Source of the DNA: Aegilops tauschii subsp. strangulata
Lineage: Eukaryota; Streptophyta; Magnoliopsida; Poales; Poaceae
Direction: 5' to 3'
Length of the DNA stretch: 64,000 bases
NCBI RefSeq assembly: GCF_002575655.3
Contig: NC_053037.3
Span: 318,831,294-318,895,293, forward strand
Shown: positions 53,782 to 64,000 of the stretch, in pieces
Layout of the letters: each line of letters starts with the position of its first letter
How positions within the stretch are numbered: position 1 is the first letter of the stretch
The notes under the pieces: model-generated
Seen by the model: the letters and a program-made list of their open reading frames with translations, nothing else
Databases searched by the model: none
What the model was told of the DNA's origin: nothing
Translations under genes and position numbers: made by a program

Positions 53782-56178
53782 TCAAAAAACAAATTCAGCT
53801 TCTGCAAAGACTTTGTCATTTAGGCTTAGACGCTTGCAGTGATCAGCATGCCATTCATTGTTACGCCAGAGAATGCCAAACCTCATTACCTTGAGCACAC
53901 TTGCCTCCAGAACAAAGAACTTGGCCAATTTAATCTCAGATGTGCTGCCTCGGTAGTCAATCAAATCAATTTCTGTAAGATGGAGATCAAGGCATTCGAT
54001 GAGATTGTTATAGTGCAGCACGTTTTTCACTTTCGGGTCTTTTTTATCTGCAAAAGAAGAGAACATATTAGAGCAGCTAGCTGTATAAGATTGTCGTGTC
54101 ATCAAGAGGTACCAATATCATTCGCTCATACGATTGGCTATAGGGTTCACTCTAAGGCTAATGATATTTTTTCACTCCCTTCTCTCTCTCTTTCTCTTTT
54201 CTCTCATTTACCTAGGAGCACGTGAAGAGCTTGGGCACTTGTTTCCTTCCACTATGTGGCCAATGCCATATTTCTCAAAAGTATGCCACATAATACGCAT
54301 CGATGTCAAATGAAAAGATTTTGGCACTGCTCTAGCGATTGTGAGAGAGTTGGCATCGATGTGCACACAGACCCACATGTATAAACAAATCAATCAAACC
54401 AACTACACCAGCCTCTCCCTCCCCCAAACAAGTGTTTTCTATTTCCCCGGTCCTCTCCCTCTCCCACGCAAGTGTTTTCTCATTGTGTGAGTTAATTTGG
54501 CACCGGAGCAAAGTAGGTGATCCAGATTGGGGCACCAGGTGAGAAATGGAGGGGCATCGATGCCAAATGCATCAGAAGTGAATTTGGCACGTGTTTTGGC
54601 CTACATAGTGGAGGGCCGTTATAGCCCACTTTTGTACTACCTCGTATTTAGTGTAAAATTTTGACCATAGATTTACCTAAGAAAATGCCAATGCATGTCA
54701 CAAAAACTTATACTATTCGAAATTATGTTCAAATATGAATCCAATGATATAATTTTTAGTGACATGCATTAACATTTTCTTAGTTAAATCTATGGTCAAA
54801 TTTTGATACTACAAAATACGAAGAGTAAACCAGGACGGAGGTAGTACTTGCTCTTAGGCTAACCATAGAGTTACTAATCTAAGTTACTTGCCACTATGAA
54901 TAGCCTAGGCTACTAGTAGTACAACAAAAAGAATGATGCAGGTGATCACGTGAAAAAAATACTAAAAACATTTCTTTCGGTGCAGTGCGTAGATGCAGTT
55001 TTGAACACTACACTAGTCATCGTAATTTGGGAAAATTACGAAAGAATTGAGCTACATTGTGATTACCGTTTACTAATAGGAAAGAAGTTTCACCTCGATG
55101 AGTAGCTTCTCCGTGCACAGAAAGAATATAAGGAATCCACCAACTTGATCTAGATTGGGGCCGATAGATTTTATTGCCAAGATCTTCGCTCTGCGCATAG
55201 ACTGGGTCAAGCTTGTGGGAATCATTTTCTGGATGATAGTAGTAAAGAATTTTAAAATTGTGAATTTCAAGAAGACGGAGAAGAAGATGAGTGTTGTACC
55301 TGAACGATTACGGATCCAATAAAGAGATCGAAGAATTTGGCAGACGAGTACACCAACGCTGTCAATTTCGGCGCGTCAATGACCTTGATTTTTGTTGGAC
55401 CTTCTAGATCAAATACAAGAAATCTCTCAAGGAAAGGCGCATTCTCAATGACCATAACATGGAACGGTTGGAGTGATCTCTTCCCAATTGATGTCCTGTT
55501 GCGGGGCCAGCAAGACACATAAATCCATCGAAGATTCGTCGAGGTGATGTGGAGGCTAATGAGCTCGTGGATCTGCCGAAGATGAAGGTACTCAAGCGCA
55601 GTACAGCTGCGGAGCAGGTGCTCCATAGCCTTCTTCGAGGTGCCAACGTCGAATAGGTCGAGCTGCTTGAGTTGAGGGAGAAGAAGGGCGGGCGCGGCAT
55701 TAATCTGGGAAAAATAGCAAGAGCTGAAGCTGGCGCGGCTCAGTGTTGGCGTGAGGCAGAGCACGGATGGCGGCAGAGAGCGACATCGTCCAGCTTCCAA
55801 CCTGAGCTCCTCGAGATGATCTAGGGCGGGGGATAAGAACCACTCATCGAACTTGGCTTGGACCTTGCAGTTGGTACTGAACATGCAGATGTCAAGGCGT
55901 TTGGCTGGCCCAGGGTGCGATGAAAGGATCTTGGAGACTGCAGCCATGCGTTTGCAATCCCTGTCGCAGAGGCAGTCAATGGTAAGGTTGAGCGGGACAT
56001 GGCGCCGGAGGGGGCATCATCGCTGGGAGAGCAGGGTGGTCCGCACGGTAGATTTGGTGGGGAGGAGGCCGATGATGACGAGCAGCATGTCATCGGGGAG
56101 GCTGCTGATGAAGTCCAGGATCACCGGATGCGGTTTTGGCTCGAGCCGCCTCCACTTGTTGGCTGCCTTGTCGTCCAT
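53782..56178 (-). pseudogene. F-box/FBD-type gene with a nonsense codon in the F-box
   Basis: Three exons inferred: 56178-55300, 55228-55094 and about 54047-53782. From ATG 56178 (MDDKAANKWRRLEPKP) an F-box follows at residues 24-53 (ISSLPDDMLLVIIGLLPTKS). TGA at 56017-56019 stands where these proteins have SQRW, one G-to-A change from TGG. The frame then stays open through an LRR-like region (LPQLKQLDLFDVG, CTALEYLHLRQIH) for about 240 codons. Exon 3 is an FBD-type domain (NLIECLDLHLTEIDLIDYRG, AKFFVLEASVLKVM). The donor CAG-GTACAA and acceptor CATCCAG of intron 1 are convincing. The exon 2-3 join is out of phase by one base as drawn. Such proteins are substrate receptors of SCF ubiquitin ligases. 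An ATG at 55947 could start a shorter product without F-box. Confidence 0.72.
54637..54844. mobile_element. Stowaway MITE in intron 2 of the F-box/FBD gene
   Basis: Termini CTACCTCGTATTTAGTG and CAGGACGGAGGTAG, flanked by TA (54635-54636, 54845-54846). The internal palindrome has TTTTGACCATAGATTTACCTAAG opposite its complement. It is related to the MITE at 51437-51657. Confidence 0.8.
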
Positions 56179-56604
56179 CTCAGCTGGCGGCGACGCCGGT
56201 GTACACGTGTGCTTGGTGTGTATTGTGTGCTGGGTGTGTGCGAGTGCGTCCTTTTGTGCATGTCGCCGTGAAGTGGTGAAGTGTGCACGAGTGTGTCCTC
56301 CACGGGAAGAAGTGTGCCCTCAATTTACTAGCGTGCGAGGTGCTACCGCGAGTGGTTTCAACTTTGTTTACTTCACCGCGTGTCAGATGGGCCTCTAGTT
56401 TACTTATTTTCACCCACTGCCACATGGGCCAGCACACAAAGATAAAGAATACGAGTTGACAAGGCAGCATGTGGACTGGTTGACCGGTCAACTAAACAAT
56501 ATACGGAGCTATACACTGACAGAGTGACCATATAATCCCTCGGTATAGAGAGATCGAGTGAGAGGGGAGGCCCGTGAGAGATAGTAGAGAGAGAGAAAGA
56601 GCTA

Positions 56605-56849
56605 CTCCCTCCATTCGATAATGTAGTGCCTATATTTTGTTTAAAGTCAAACTTTTGAAACTTTGACCAAGTTTATAAAGAAATTACTTATATCTAAATA
56701 CCAAAGATAAGTGATAGTATGAAGTAAGTACATGTTGTGATGAATCTAATGATCATTCGAGATGTAATGTTTTTCTCCACATATACCTGGTCAAACTTTT
56801 CTAAGGTTTGATTTTTCAAAACATCCATATGTTTATGGACGTGAGAGAG
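56605..56849. mobile_element. Stowaway-like MITE, copy 1 in the tandem duplication
   Basis: Starts CTCCCTCCATTCGATAATG after TA and ends near GACGTGAGAGAG before TA. It contains the familiar AAAGTCAAACTTTTGAAACTTTGACC palindromic block. A second copy occurs at 57542 at the same place in the next duplicated unit. Confidence 0.7.
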
Positions 56850-57541
56850 TACTTAACTAGAGAGAGAGAGTGTGTGTGTGTGAAATAGAAAGAGTGAGTG
56901 AAAACAGTGCGTGTGTGAAAGAGACATGGACAACACACGATAAAGTAGGGAAAAGCGTGTGTGTCTTATGCAAACATATCACACATGCATCTTCGACAGC
57001 AGAAGCGAGGTGAGGAGATAGTCTGTTGTTGTTTGCAACCGAGAGAGAAAGACCCCTAGCACGTGGCCAAGAGAGGTCTGACAAACAAGGGAGAGAGGTC
57101 GAGAGAGATGTATGGAGAAAATGCAGACATGGGGAGGAGAGTGTATGTTTGTGATAGAGAGATCCCCTGAAGATCGTGATGGGACTACATGGGTGGGAGA
57201 TCGAGTGACAAGGTGTGTGCGCGATAGAAGATACCCCGAGAGATATCGAGATAGACGTATGGATGGAAGGAGACAATACGTGTGTTCCTGATGGCTAGTG
57301 AGAGATAGTCATACTTAGGGGGGAGTGTGTGTGCCTATGATGGAGTGAGGGATTATGGTACTTAGGGGGGGGGTGTGTGTCACACACAGAGAGAACAAGG
57401 GTGGAGAGTGTTAGATGGGTCTATGTAGCGCGAGCAAGATATGTGTATGTGTGAACCAGGGAGATATAAAGTTCGAGAGAGATATAGGAGCCCCGATACG
57501 GCTGAGTGGTGTGTCAGATAGCTGAGAGGGGGGAAGAGATA

Positions 57542-57788
57542 CTCCATTCATTTGATAATGCGGTGCATATAAATTTTTTAGAAGTCAAACTTTGGAAACT
57601 TCGACAAGGTTACAAATATTATCTATATCGATAATACCAAAGATACATCATACGAAACTACATCTCATGATGAATCTAATGATATATGTTTACCGTTCTA
57701 GATGTAAATGTTTTTTTCCATGTACATGGTCAAACTTTGTGATGTTGGACATGTCAATAAATCTATATGCTATGGACCGAAGAGAGTG
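57542..57788. mobile_element. Stowaway-like MITE, copy 2 in the tandem duplication
   Basis: CTCCATTCATTTGATAATGCG after TA, then a diverged copy of the MITE at 56605, including AAGTCAAACTTTGGAAACTTCG and ATGGTCAAACTTTGTGATG. It was duplicated with its surroundings and did not insert separately. Confidence 0.68.
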
Positions 57789-58460
57789 CCTAAGTCGAGA
57801 GAGATAAGTGCGTGTGAAGGAGAATGAGTGAGTGTGCAAAAAGAGTGTGTGTGAAAAAGAGAGGGACAACAAACGATAAAATAGAGAGTGTGTGTTCATT
57901 TCTTATGCAAACATATCACGCATGCATCTCCGAGATAGAAAAGCGAGGTGAGGAGATACATGAAGATAGCTGGTGCGTGATTGTTTGGAACGGAGAGAGA
58001 CACCCCTATAGTGCATGTCCAATAGAGGTCTGGCCAACAAGGGACAAAGTTCAATAGGGACACATGGGGAGGGAGAGAGGGTGTGTTTGTGATAGAGAGA
58101 TCCACTCGAGATCGTGAGGGGACTATATGGGTGGGAGATCGAGGGACGAGGTGTGTGTGCAATAGAAAGATGCCCTGACAGAAACCAAGATAGACCAGGT
58201 GAGGGAAAGAGAAAATGCACATTTTGTGATGGAGACTAAGTATTAGTCATATACATAGGGGGACTGTGTGTGCCTACAATTGAGTGAGATGGAGAGAGAA
58301 CGAGGGAGGGAGAGAGAGAGTTTTAGATGGGTCTATAGAGTGTGAGTGAGATATGCATGTGTATATGTGACCCAGGGAGATGGAGAGTTTGAGAGAGAGA
58401 GAGAGGGAAGAGCTCCGAGACGGCAGAGTGGTGCGTGAGAGAGTTACGGGCAATGAGCTA

Positions 58461-59351
58461 GGGAATTTGTGTGCGTACGATGAGTGCACCCAGGATATTT
58501 AGCTTGGACTAGAGAATCATACATGGTGTGCCAGGGAGACCTATACATGGAGTGTGTATGCGAACTAGAAAGACCCCCTCCCCCACATGCACAGAGAGAG
58601 AGAGAGAGGGAGAGGGATCGACAAGGTTTGTGTTTGGATGCGTGCGATAGAATTGAAGATTGTCTGCGAGAGAGATAACAGGAGTCCGGGAGAGGGGGAG
58701 GTCGCGTTTATGCATCAAAGACTGATATAAACCATGTTTTGATATAAAATTGCATTCAAATATTTGAATTGGAGAACATGTTGTCTGCAATCCACACATG
58801 AACGGAGATATGTGTATCAAACAAGTTCATTAATTTGACTTTCAACATGTTCATGTAGTACTATAATACAATACAACATGCTACTCAATTGAGGTGTTCA
58901 ATTTTGGATTTAGTTCACTATTTTGACCTGGTGAACGAGCTATTTCATTGAATTGAGATATTTCATTTTTGGTTTGATTCCCATTTTTTAGTGGGTCAAC
59001 TATTTGTCATATAGTAAATCGTTAGCAACGAACATGTAAAAACACATTAGTCCCGAGCATCATCTCACCATCCAAAAAAGAAGTGGCAAGCTAATATTTC
59101 AAAATTTGATTCGAATCGACTTGGTAAGGTAGACAGGGATGCTCATTCTCCCAAAATTTGAACGAACCGCTAAACACCCTCTACTCGGTGGAATTCGCCC
59201 GAGAAAATAAATGGGAGACGCGAAATTACCAGCTTATGTGGGACATGCATCAATTGGCCCGTTGTACATCGAGGGTAGGTTCGTAACTTCATCCAAGTGC
59301 GCCTTCTCCTCAGCCGAAATGATAGGTGCTGAATAATTCATAAACCATGGG
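58461..59351. other. Intergenic region right of the duplication
   Basis: A short GA run near 58596-58615 and otherwise unassigned AT-rich sequence. No gene recognised. Confidence 0.4.
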
Positions 59352-59567
59352 CGCAAAACACCCTCTCCTCGCCCAAAATTGCTCGCACAGACTATTTCAA
59401 AACACGCCCAAAATCGCTCGCGCCGAATATTTCAAAACACGCCCTCCTCGCTCGAAATTGCTCGCACCCACTATTTCAAAACACGCCCTCCTTGCCCGAA
59501 ATTGCCCGCGCCTACTATTTCAAAACACGCCCTCCTCGCCCGAAATCGCTCGCGCCCACTATTTGGG
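59352..59567. repeat. Minisatellite, about 44-bp unit, five copies
   Basis: The unit contains CTATTTCAAAACACGCCC and CGAAATTGCTCGCGCCCA, repeated with small changes. One unit is about 9 bp short. Bases repeat as CG-rich and AT-rich halves. Open frames through it are a by-product of the repetition. Confidence 0.8.
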
Positions 59568-59649
59568 AGAAGCAAAGTTACTCTACTATCCCCGACCCTC
59601 AGTACACAAACCCAAGCCCAGAAGCCTAAAGGCAGGGGTAGAACTGTAA

Positions 59650-59676
59650 CCCCCCCCCCCCACACACACACACACA
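59650..59676. repeat. Poly-C and (CA)n microsatellite
   Basis: A run of about twelve C followed by about seven CA repeats. Length is prone to sequencing error. Confidence 0.85.
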
Positions 59677-60959
59677 TTTCAGACAAATGCGTCTGTAAGA
59701 CATGGTTCCTCCTCCCAATTCCCCATTCATGCATCGTGGGAACCAAATCACCTTCTCCCCGGAAACTCCCTTCTCCCCAGCCGCGAAACCTCAGCCCCTC
59801 TTCCATGGCGCCCCCCATCGCACCAAACTCACCGCTGCCCTCCTCCCCAATGTTGGAGACGTTGTCCATTTGCTGTCGTGCACTGGGCCGTGTGCCTCTT
59901 ACTCCGTGCTGCCGGAGCTGCCTCGACGACGGCCGCGTCAACCTTACCAGAGCCGATTCACCCCCACTGTTGTGCATGGCACCGGAGCGTTTCCAACTTC
60001 GGATTCATCCAGGGCCCCGACACTGCTTCCCCGTAGCCATCGACCATCGCGACATCTCTGCTTTCCTGCCGTCGGTAGCCACCGCAATCGCACCGGCCTC
60101 ACCGACTCGGCAGCTAGAGCTGCCTACTTCACCGGGCCGCAAGATAGGTCATACACTCATCTTAAGTCACTTTATTTAGTCGTCAGTTGTCTGAATTTTT
60201 ATTCTGGGCCAATCGATTCCCAATGGGAAGCAACACCCCTCGAGGCGGCAGAGCTCCTAGGCTGTCGGTTGGCTGGTGTCTAATGTAAGGGTGCGGGGGC
60301 GAAAGTTCGCCGTGGAAGCAGCGCTTAGGTGGCTATCTTAGAGTTGCGTGGGTTGAAGGTACTGCCACCGCCGAATCTGGATGACGGCGAGTCTTTCTGG
60401 ATTAGCCGGGGGAGGCACAACCACGACAGTGCGGTGGGGCGGGGAGCGGGGTTTTGGTCAGAGCTCTCGCGACCAGGGATGATGGAGGCAGGCTGCTCTG
60501 CCGGTGGTGGCTGGCTCTTCTTGGAAGATTCTGAACAGTGCCAGCCGGGAGGCACAAGACGGCCATCAAGCCATCCGACGTAGATCGGACAGTACCAAAA
60601 TAAAATAAAATTGTGTGAACCCAATTTAGTTTTCAGTCAATAGACGTGTGACCACTCTCATACCTTACTGTTGATCTCTTAGGGTATTTCTTCAGATCAG
60701 AGATATGTGTCATTCTTAACATTTTGCGTCTTCTGCATCTTCAGCCACACCGTCTTCCTTCTCACCGTAGCTGCTCCAACAAGGGAAGCATACAACAGAA
60801 GGGAGCTATAGTCCCCACTCAACAGTTCCCTGCATCGAATGTGCGTGCCCGACATGGACAACCACAACAACCGCAGGGACATCACCAAGTCAGCACATGA
60901 TGCTCACTCCTATGGATGGTGGCCAGATAGGTTGTACCCTCATCTTACTTGTGTGCAAC
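59677..60959. other. Unassigned region left of the copia element
   Basis: GC-rich and proline/arginine-coding in several frames at once (about 59700-60180), which suggests composition and not a protein. Near 60330-60580 another open stretch has no recognised motif. It may be a captured gene fragment or leader, but I cannot support a gene. Confidence 0.4.
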
Positions 60960-62294
60960 TGTAAGTGCATCTAGTGCCACCCCTAGTTGGTTTTGGAGTA
61001 TTGACGACAAACTTGGTTGAGGGACTAATGTGTTTGTGAGAATTGCAGGATAACACAGGTAGTAGTCCCTCATTGATTCGGTTTACCTACCGGAGATGAC
61101 CTCTAAAAATGTGTGAAGACATTGAAGACAATGGTGGTATGTGAAGATATTCACAACGAAGATTATGACTCGAGAAGACATTCACGTGAAGACTATGGAA
61201 GGCGAAGACATAGTTGTTTTGTAGTTTCCTTTTCTTCTTTGTTGAGTCATAGGAACCACCGTATTGTTAAGTGGGGTCCAAATGAACAAAGTCAGAGTGA
61301 CTGAAGTGATGCTCAACCAAATCATATGTCTTCGTGTGAAGACAATGAGAGAAAATCGTATCCAGAGCTGGATGAGTCAGCTTTACTTGTAGCCCAAGTC
61401 AAGCTGCCGCGTGTGTTTGAAATCTGACCGTTGGACATGTGTCAGTTCCTTAGTGACCCAGGGTCATTTTGGACAATTCCGGTCGGGTTGCCTCCTGGCT
61501 ATAAATAGCCCACCCCCTACACCATAAATTGGTGGCTGCTCAGAGTTAGTGCACGGCTTTTGTCGTTTGAGAGCAACCCACCTCCGAAGCATTTGAGAGA
61601 GAGATCCTTACGAGGACAAAGCCCAAAACACCCAGAGCCAAAGAGTGTTAGGCATCACTGAAGTCTTTCTGTCTGCATGATCTGAAGACTTATTACACTT
61701 GAGAACCGTGAATCCTCCAGCCGGTTAGGTGTCGCGTTCTGAGCATCCAAGAGTCATTATGGATTGCCAGTGAATGAAGTCTATGAAGGTTTGGAAGTCT
61801 ACCTTGAAGACTTACCTGAGTGATTGGGCGAGGACTAAGTGTTCTTAGCTCAAGGGGAATAAGGTGAAGATGCGGTCTTCTGAGTTGAATCTCAGCCTCC
61901 CTAACCAGACGTACAGTTGTCACAGCAACTGGAACTGGTCCAACAAATCCTTGTCCTCTCCAAGCAACTGGTTCTATCACTTCCCTCTCTTTACTTACAG
62001 TTTGTCTTCATGAAGTCATTGCCTGCTTGCATGATCTGATTGACTTCACTATGTGAAGACTGTTGTTGTTTGGCTTCATATTATCTTCCATCCTGATCCA
62101 TACTACCTAGCTGCTAATAGTCTTCGTGCTTTCACTTCATTGCTTACTTGACTATGGCTTGTCTAGTGTAGTCTACCTTCCGCTGCATATCAATAGGTTC
62201 ATCTCTATTGTCTGTCTTCGAAACTCCCATGTTTTGAAGACTTTCATAAATATCGCCTATTCACCCCCCCTCTAGTCGATAGCTAGCACTTTCA
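60960..62294 (+). repeat. 5' LTR of element G (1335 bp)
   Basis: Starts TGTAAGTGCATCTAGTG and ends TAGCACTTTCA next to the primer site. TATAAATAG at 61500-61508 is a clear promoter box. The hexamer GAAGAC recurs at least ten times in the LTR. Confidence 0.88.
61500..61508 (+). promoter_or_regulatory. TATA box of element G LTR
   Basis: TATAAATAG in the LTR, about 540 bp downstream of its start, followed by CCCACCCCC. The transcript would start about 30 bp later. Confidence 0.7.
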
Positions 62295-62296
62295 AT

Positions 62297-62308
62297 TGGT
62301 ATCAGAGC
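62297..62308 (+). other. Primer binding site of element G (initiator tRNA-Met)
   Basis: TGGTATCAGAGC, a perfect match to the plant initiator-Met primer site, two bases after the LTR. Confidence 0.92.
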
Positions 62309-62360
62309 AAGGTGCTCCCTTGTTCTGTGTGATTCGGTTTAACCACCTGGAGTTTTAGCT

Positions 62361-64000
62361 ATGTCGACTGCAGGGATAATCAAAGTCTCCATTGCGTGCC
62401 CTGTCTTCGATGGCACTGATTACCCCTACTGGAAGAATAAGATGCGCACGCATCTTGAAGCCATTGATGTCGACCTCTGGTATGTCGTCAAGAATGGCGT
62501 TCCAAAGACCAGTGAAGGTGTCACCCTTGCTGATGTCAAGAAGTTCATTCAACAGGATTCTACTGCTAAGAACATCATCTGTGGTCATCTGACCAAAGGA
62601 CAGTATGGCTGTGTGAGTGCTCTGGAAACTTCGAAGCTAGTCTGGGACTGGCTCTCCAAGGTCAATGAAGGCGTCTCAACGCAGAGAGACTCAAGGATCA
62701 GTGTTCTTGGCAACCTCTTCAACCGCTTCAAGAGAAATGACAATGAGAATGTCCAGCTTACATTTGATCGCCTCACTGACATCACAAATTAGCTTCGCGC
62801 TCTCGGCGCCACTGAGATCACCAAGCATGAAATCGTCAAAACACTTCTGAGATCGCTTGACAGCTCATTCGACACCCTGGCCCTGATGATTCAAGAACGC
62901 CCTGACTTCAAGACTCTCGATCCGTCTGACATACTTGAGAGGCTCAACACACATGAGTTCTAGCAATCTGAAAAAAGAGATATCTATGGTCCCAACTATG
63001 GCCGAACACGCGCTTTGAAGGCAAAGGTTGTTTCCTCTTCTGAAGAAGAATCTGACAGCTTCTCTGAGAATCCTGAAGACATTGGAAAGGAGCTTGCCAT
63101 GCTTGTGAACAAGTTCCAGGAGTTCACCAAGAAGAAAGGCTTTAGAAAGTCTTCAAGATCCAGCTCAAGAAATGATGAAGCTTCTACTCGTGATCACAAG
63201 AAGAGAAGATGCCACAAGTGCAAGAAACCTGGTCACTACATCTCTGAGTGTCCATAGTGGGATAATGAGACCAAGAAGAAGAAGAAGAGCAAGGAATATG
63301 ATTCTGATGACAAGAAGAAGAAGAAATCCTGAAAGTCTTCTTCCAAGTCTTCGTCCAAGTCTTCATCATACAAGAAGAGCTCATCTGGCAAGGCTCGTGC
63401 TTTTGTTGGCAAGGAGATGGATTCGGAGGAGAAGTCTGCTTCTGAGGAGGCAGAGGTGGAGTCTGAGGAGGAGTCCGACTCTGGCGTTGCAAGTCTGGCT
63501 CTAGCTATAGCTTACGTTGTCAAGTCCATCTTCAACACTGAAGACAATGGCTTCGTCACCAACGCTGATGCTAATGACAAGGATGACTCTGCTCCCACCG
63601 ACTGCTTCATGGCACGCGGTGCGAAGGTAAACTCACGCGATGCTTACTTTCAAACATCAAGTGAAGATGACTCTGAATGTGAATCTAAATCTAGCTACAA
63701 AAGATTGCTAAAATTGCAACTGAACAACAGAATGCCATGGAATATATTCAAAAATTGCTAGACAAAAGCGCTGACCTGTTGGACGCGGAAATGACCCGAT
63801 CTCAGTCCTTAATTGAAGACATCAAAAATCTTCATGTTAAATACGAGGAACTTGAAAGTCGTCATGAAACGCTCTCAACAACTCATGAAAAGCTTTCCTA
63901 TGATTATCTTCAAAGGAAGCAAGAACTTGAGAACTTGAGAATGGATCATGAAGATCTTCAAAAAGAAAATGAGTCACTCCGTGCTCAACAGATCAGTTCC
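62361..64000 (+). pseudogene. Element G gag (Ty1/copia), with stops and a frameshift
   Basis: From ATG 62361 (MSTAGIIKVSIACPVF) the frame shows the N-terminal copia Gag signature FDGTDYPYWKNKMRTHLEAID, the UBN2-type region, the CCHC knuckle CHKCKKPGHYISEC (about 63211-63252), and acidic and Ser/Lys-rich stretches. In-frame stops lie at 62790-62792, 62961-62963, 63255-63257 (all TAG) and 63330-63332 (TGA). Near 63712 one A is missing from an A run, and the helical coiled-coil-like continuation moves to another frame up to the window end. Gag would coat element RNA; this copy cannot make it whole. Confidence 0.85.

Larger units (their letters stand above)
56605..58460. repeat. Tandem duplication, two units of about 0.92 kb
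   Basis: Unit 1 (about 56605-57540) and unit 2 (about 57542-58460) share the same order: MITE, GA/GT-rich run, GCAAACATATCAC.CATGCATCT (56969 and 57908), AGAGGTCTG.C.AACAAGGGA, GGTGGGAGATCGAG, and TTAGATGGGTCTATG. Offsets fall from 939 to about 911 because of indels. Much of it is GA- and GT-rich microsatellite. No coding frame is conserved. Confidence 0.75.
60960..64000 (+). mobile_element. Element G: Ty1/copia retrotransposon, 5' part, continuing beyond the window
   Basis: A 1335-bp 5' LTR, initiator-Met primer site and a gag region with CCHC knuckle. Protease, integrase and RT would lie past 64000. The left 5-bp flank is GCAAC (60955-60959); its partner is outside the window. Confidence 0.88.

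Noticed and set aside
59379..60179. 266-codon open frame on the plus strand
   Set aside because: It begins inside the 44-bp minisatellite and crosses the poly-C/CA microsatellite. Several frames are open at once, and the composition is Pro/Ser/Arg from GC-rich DNA, with no domain.
60329..60583. 84-codon ORF with GGGWLFLED-like stretch
   Set aside because: No start context, no family resemblance, and an overlapping open frame on the other strand. It was left as unassigned.
62297..62308. tRNA-like sequence
   Set aside because: It is only the 12-nt complement of the initiator-Met tRNA end, a primer binding site, not a tRNA gene. The same holds for the other primer sites.

Overview
This window is repeat-rich plant DNA, almost certainly from a Triticeae grass (wheat, Aegilops or barley relatives). 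The grounds are nested Ty3/gypsy and Ty1/copia LTR retrotransposons, an Athila-type element whose LTR I recognise as Sabrina-like, Stowaway and Tourist MITEs, and grass-type F-box gene relics with plant introns. It has no bacterial features and no tRNA or rRNA gene.

Positions 1-34420 are a nest of retrotransposons. The oldest layer is D, a Tat-lineage gypsy pol remnant on the minus strand (32801-34420). D was split by B, a chromodomain gypsy element (minus strand) with an unusually long LTR of about 4.2 kb. B was then hit twice by members of one Tat-lineage family. Element A (plus strand, 1-10074, 5' end outside the window) sits in B's chromodomain codons. Element C (minus strand, complete, 16105-29043, TSD GATGG) sits in B's 5' LTR. 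A and C face each other across about 6 kb of B, so they form an inverted repeat with arms of about 10 kb.

The most interesting content is a second gene carried by A and C, antisense to gag-pol, between pol and the 3' LTR. It has its own TATA box, a 5'UTR intron and six coding exons with GT-AG introns. Intron positions, lengths and splice phases agree between the two copies, apart from a 2-nt frameshift in C exon 1 and one decayed acceptor in A. The first exon encodes the domain known as 'putative gypsy type transposon' (Transposase_28 type). Between pol and this gene lies an array of TTCGAA boxes, also conserved in both copies.

Positions 34421-39565 hold non-coding sequence with diverged internal repeats and a solo LTR (37483-39053, TSD GGCAC). 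At 39566-49202 an F-box/DUF295-like gene is broken by premature stops and by a complete Sabrina-like Athila element (39955-48178, TSD TACAC). That element keeps one intact Gag-protease ORF and has no reverse transcriptase.

The right third is the most gene-like: an unrecognised intact 189-codon ORF (50624-51193, minus), two abutting Stowaway MITEs, a fold-back element with a nested Tourist-like MITE, and a three-exon F-box/FBD gene (53782-56178, minus) with one nonsense codon in its F-box. Then come a tandem duplication of about 0.92 kb, a 44-bp minisatellite and, from 60960, the 5' part of a Ty1/copia element that runs off the right edge.

Most coding units here are decayed. Many of their stops are TAG where a glutamine CAG is seen in the sister copy or expected from the family, as cytosine deamination in silenced repeats would produce.
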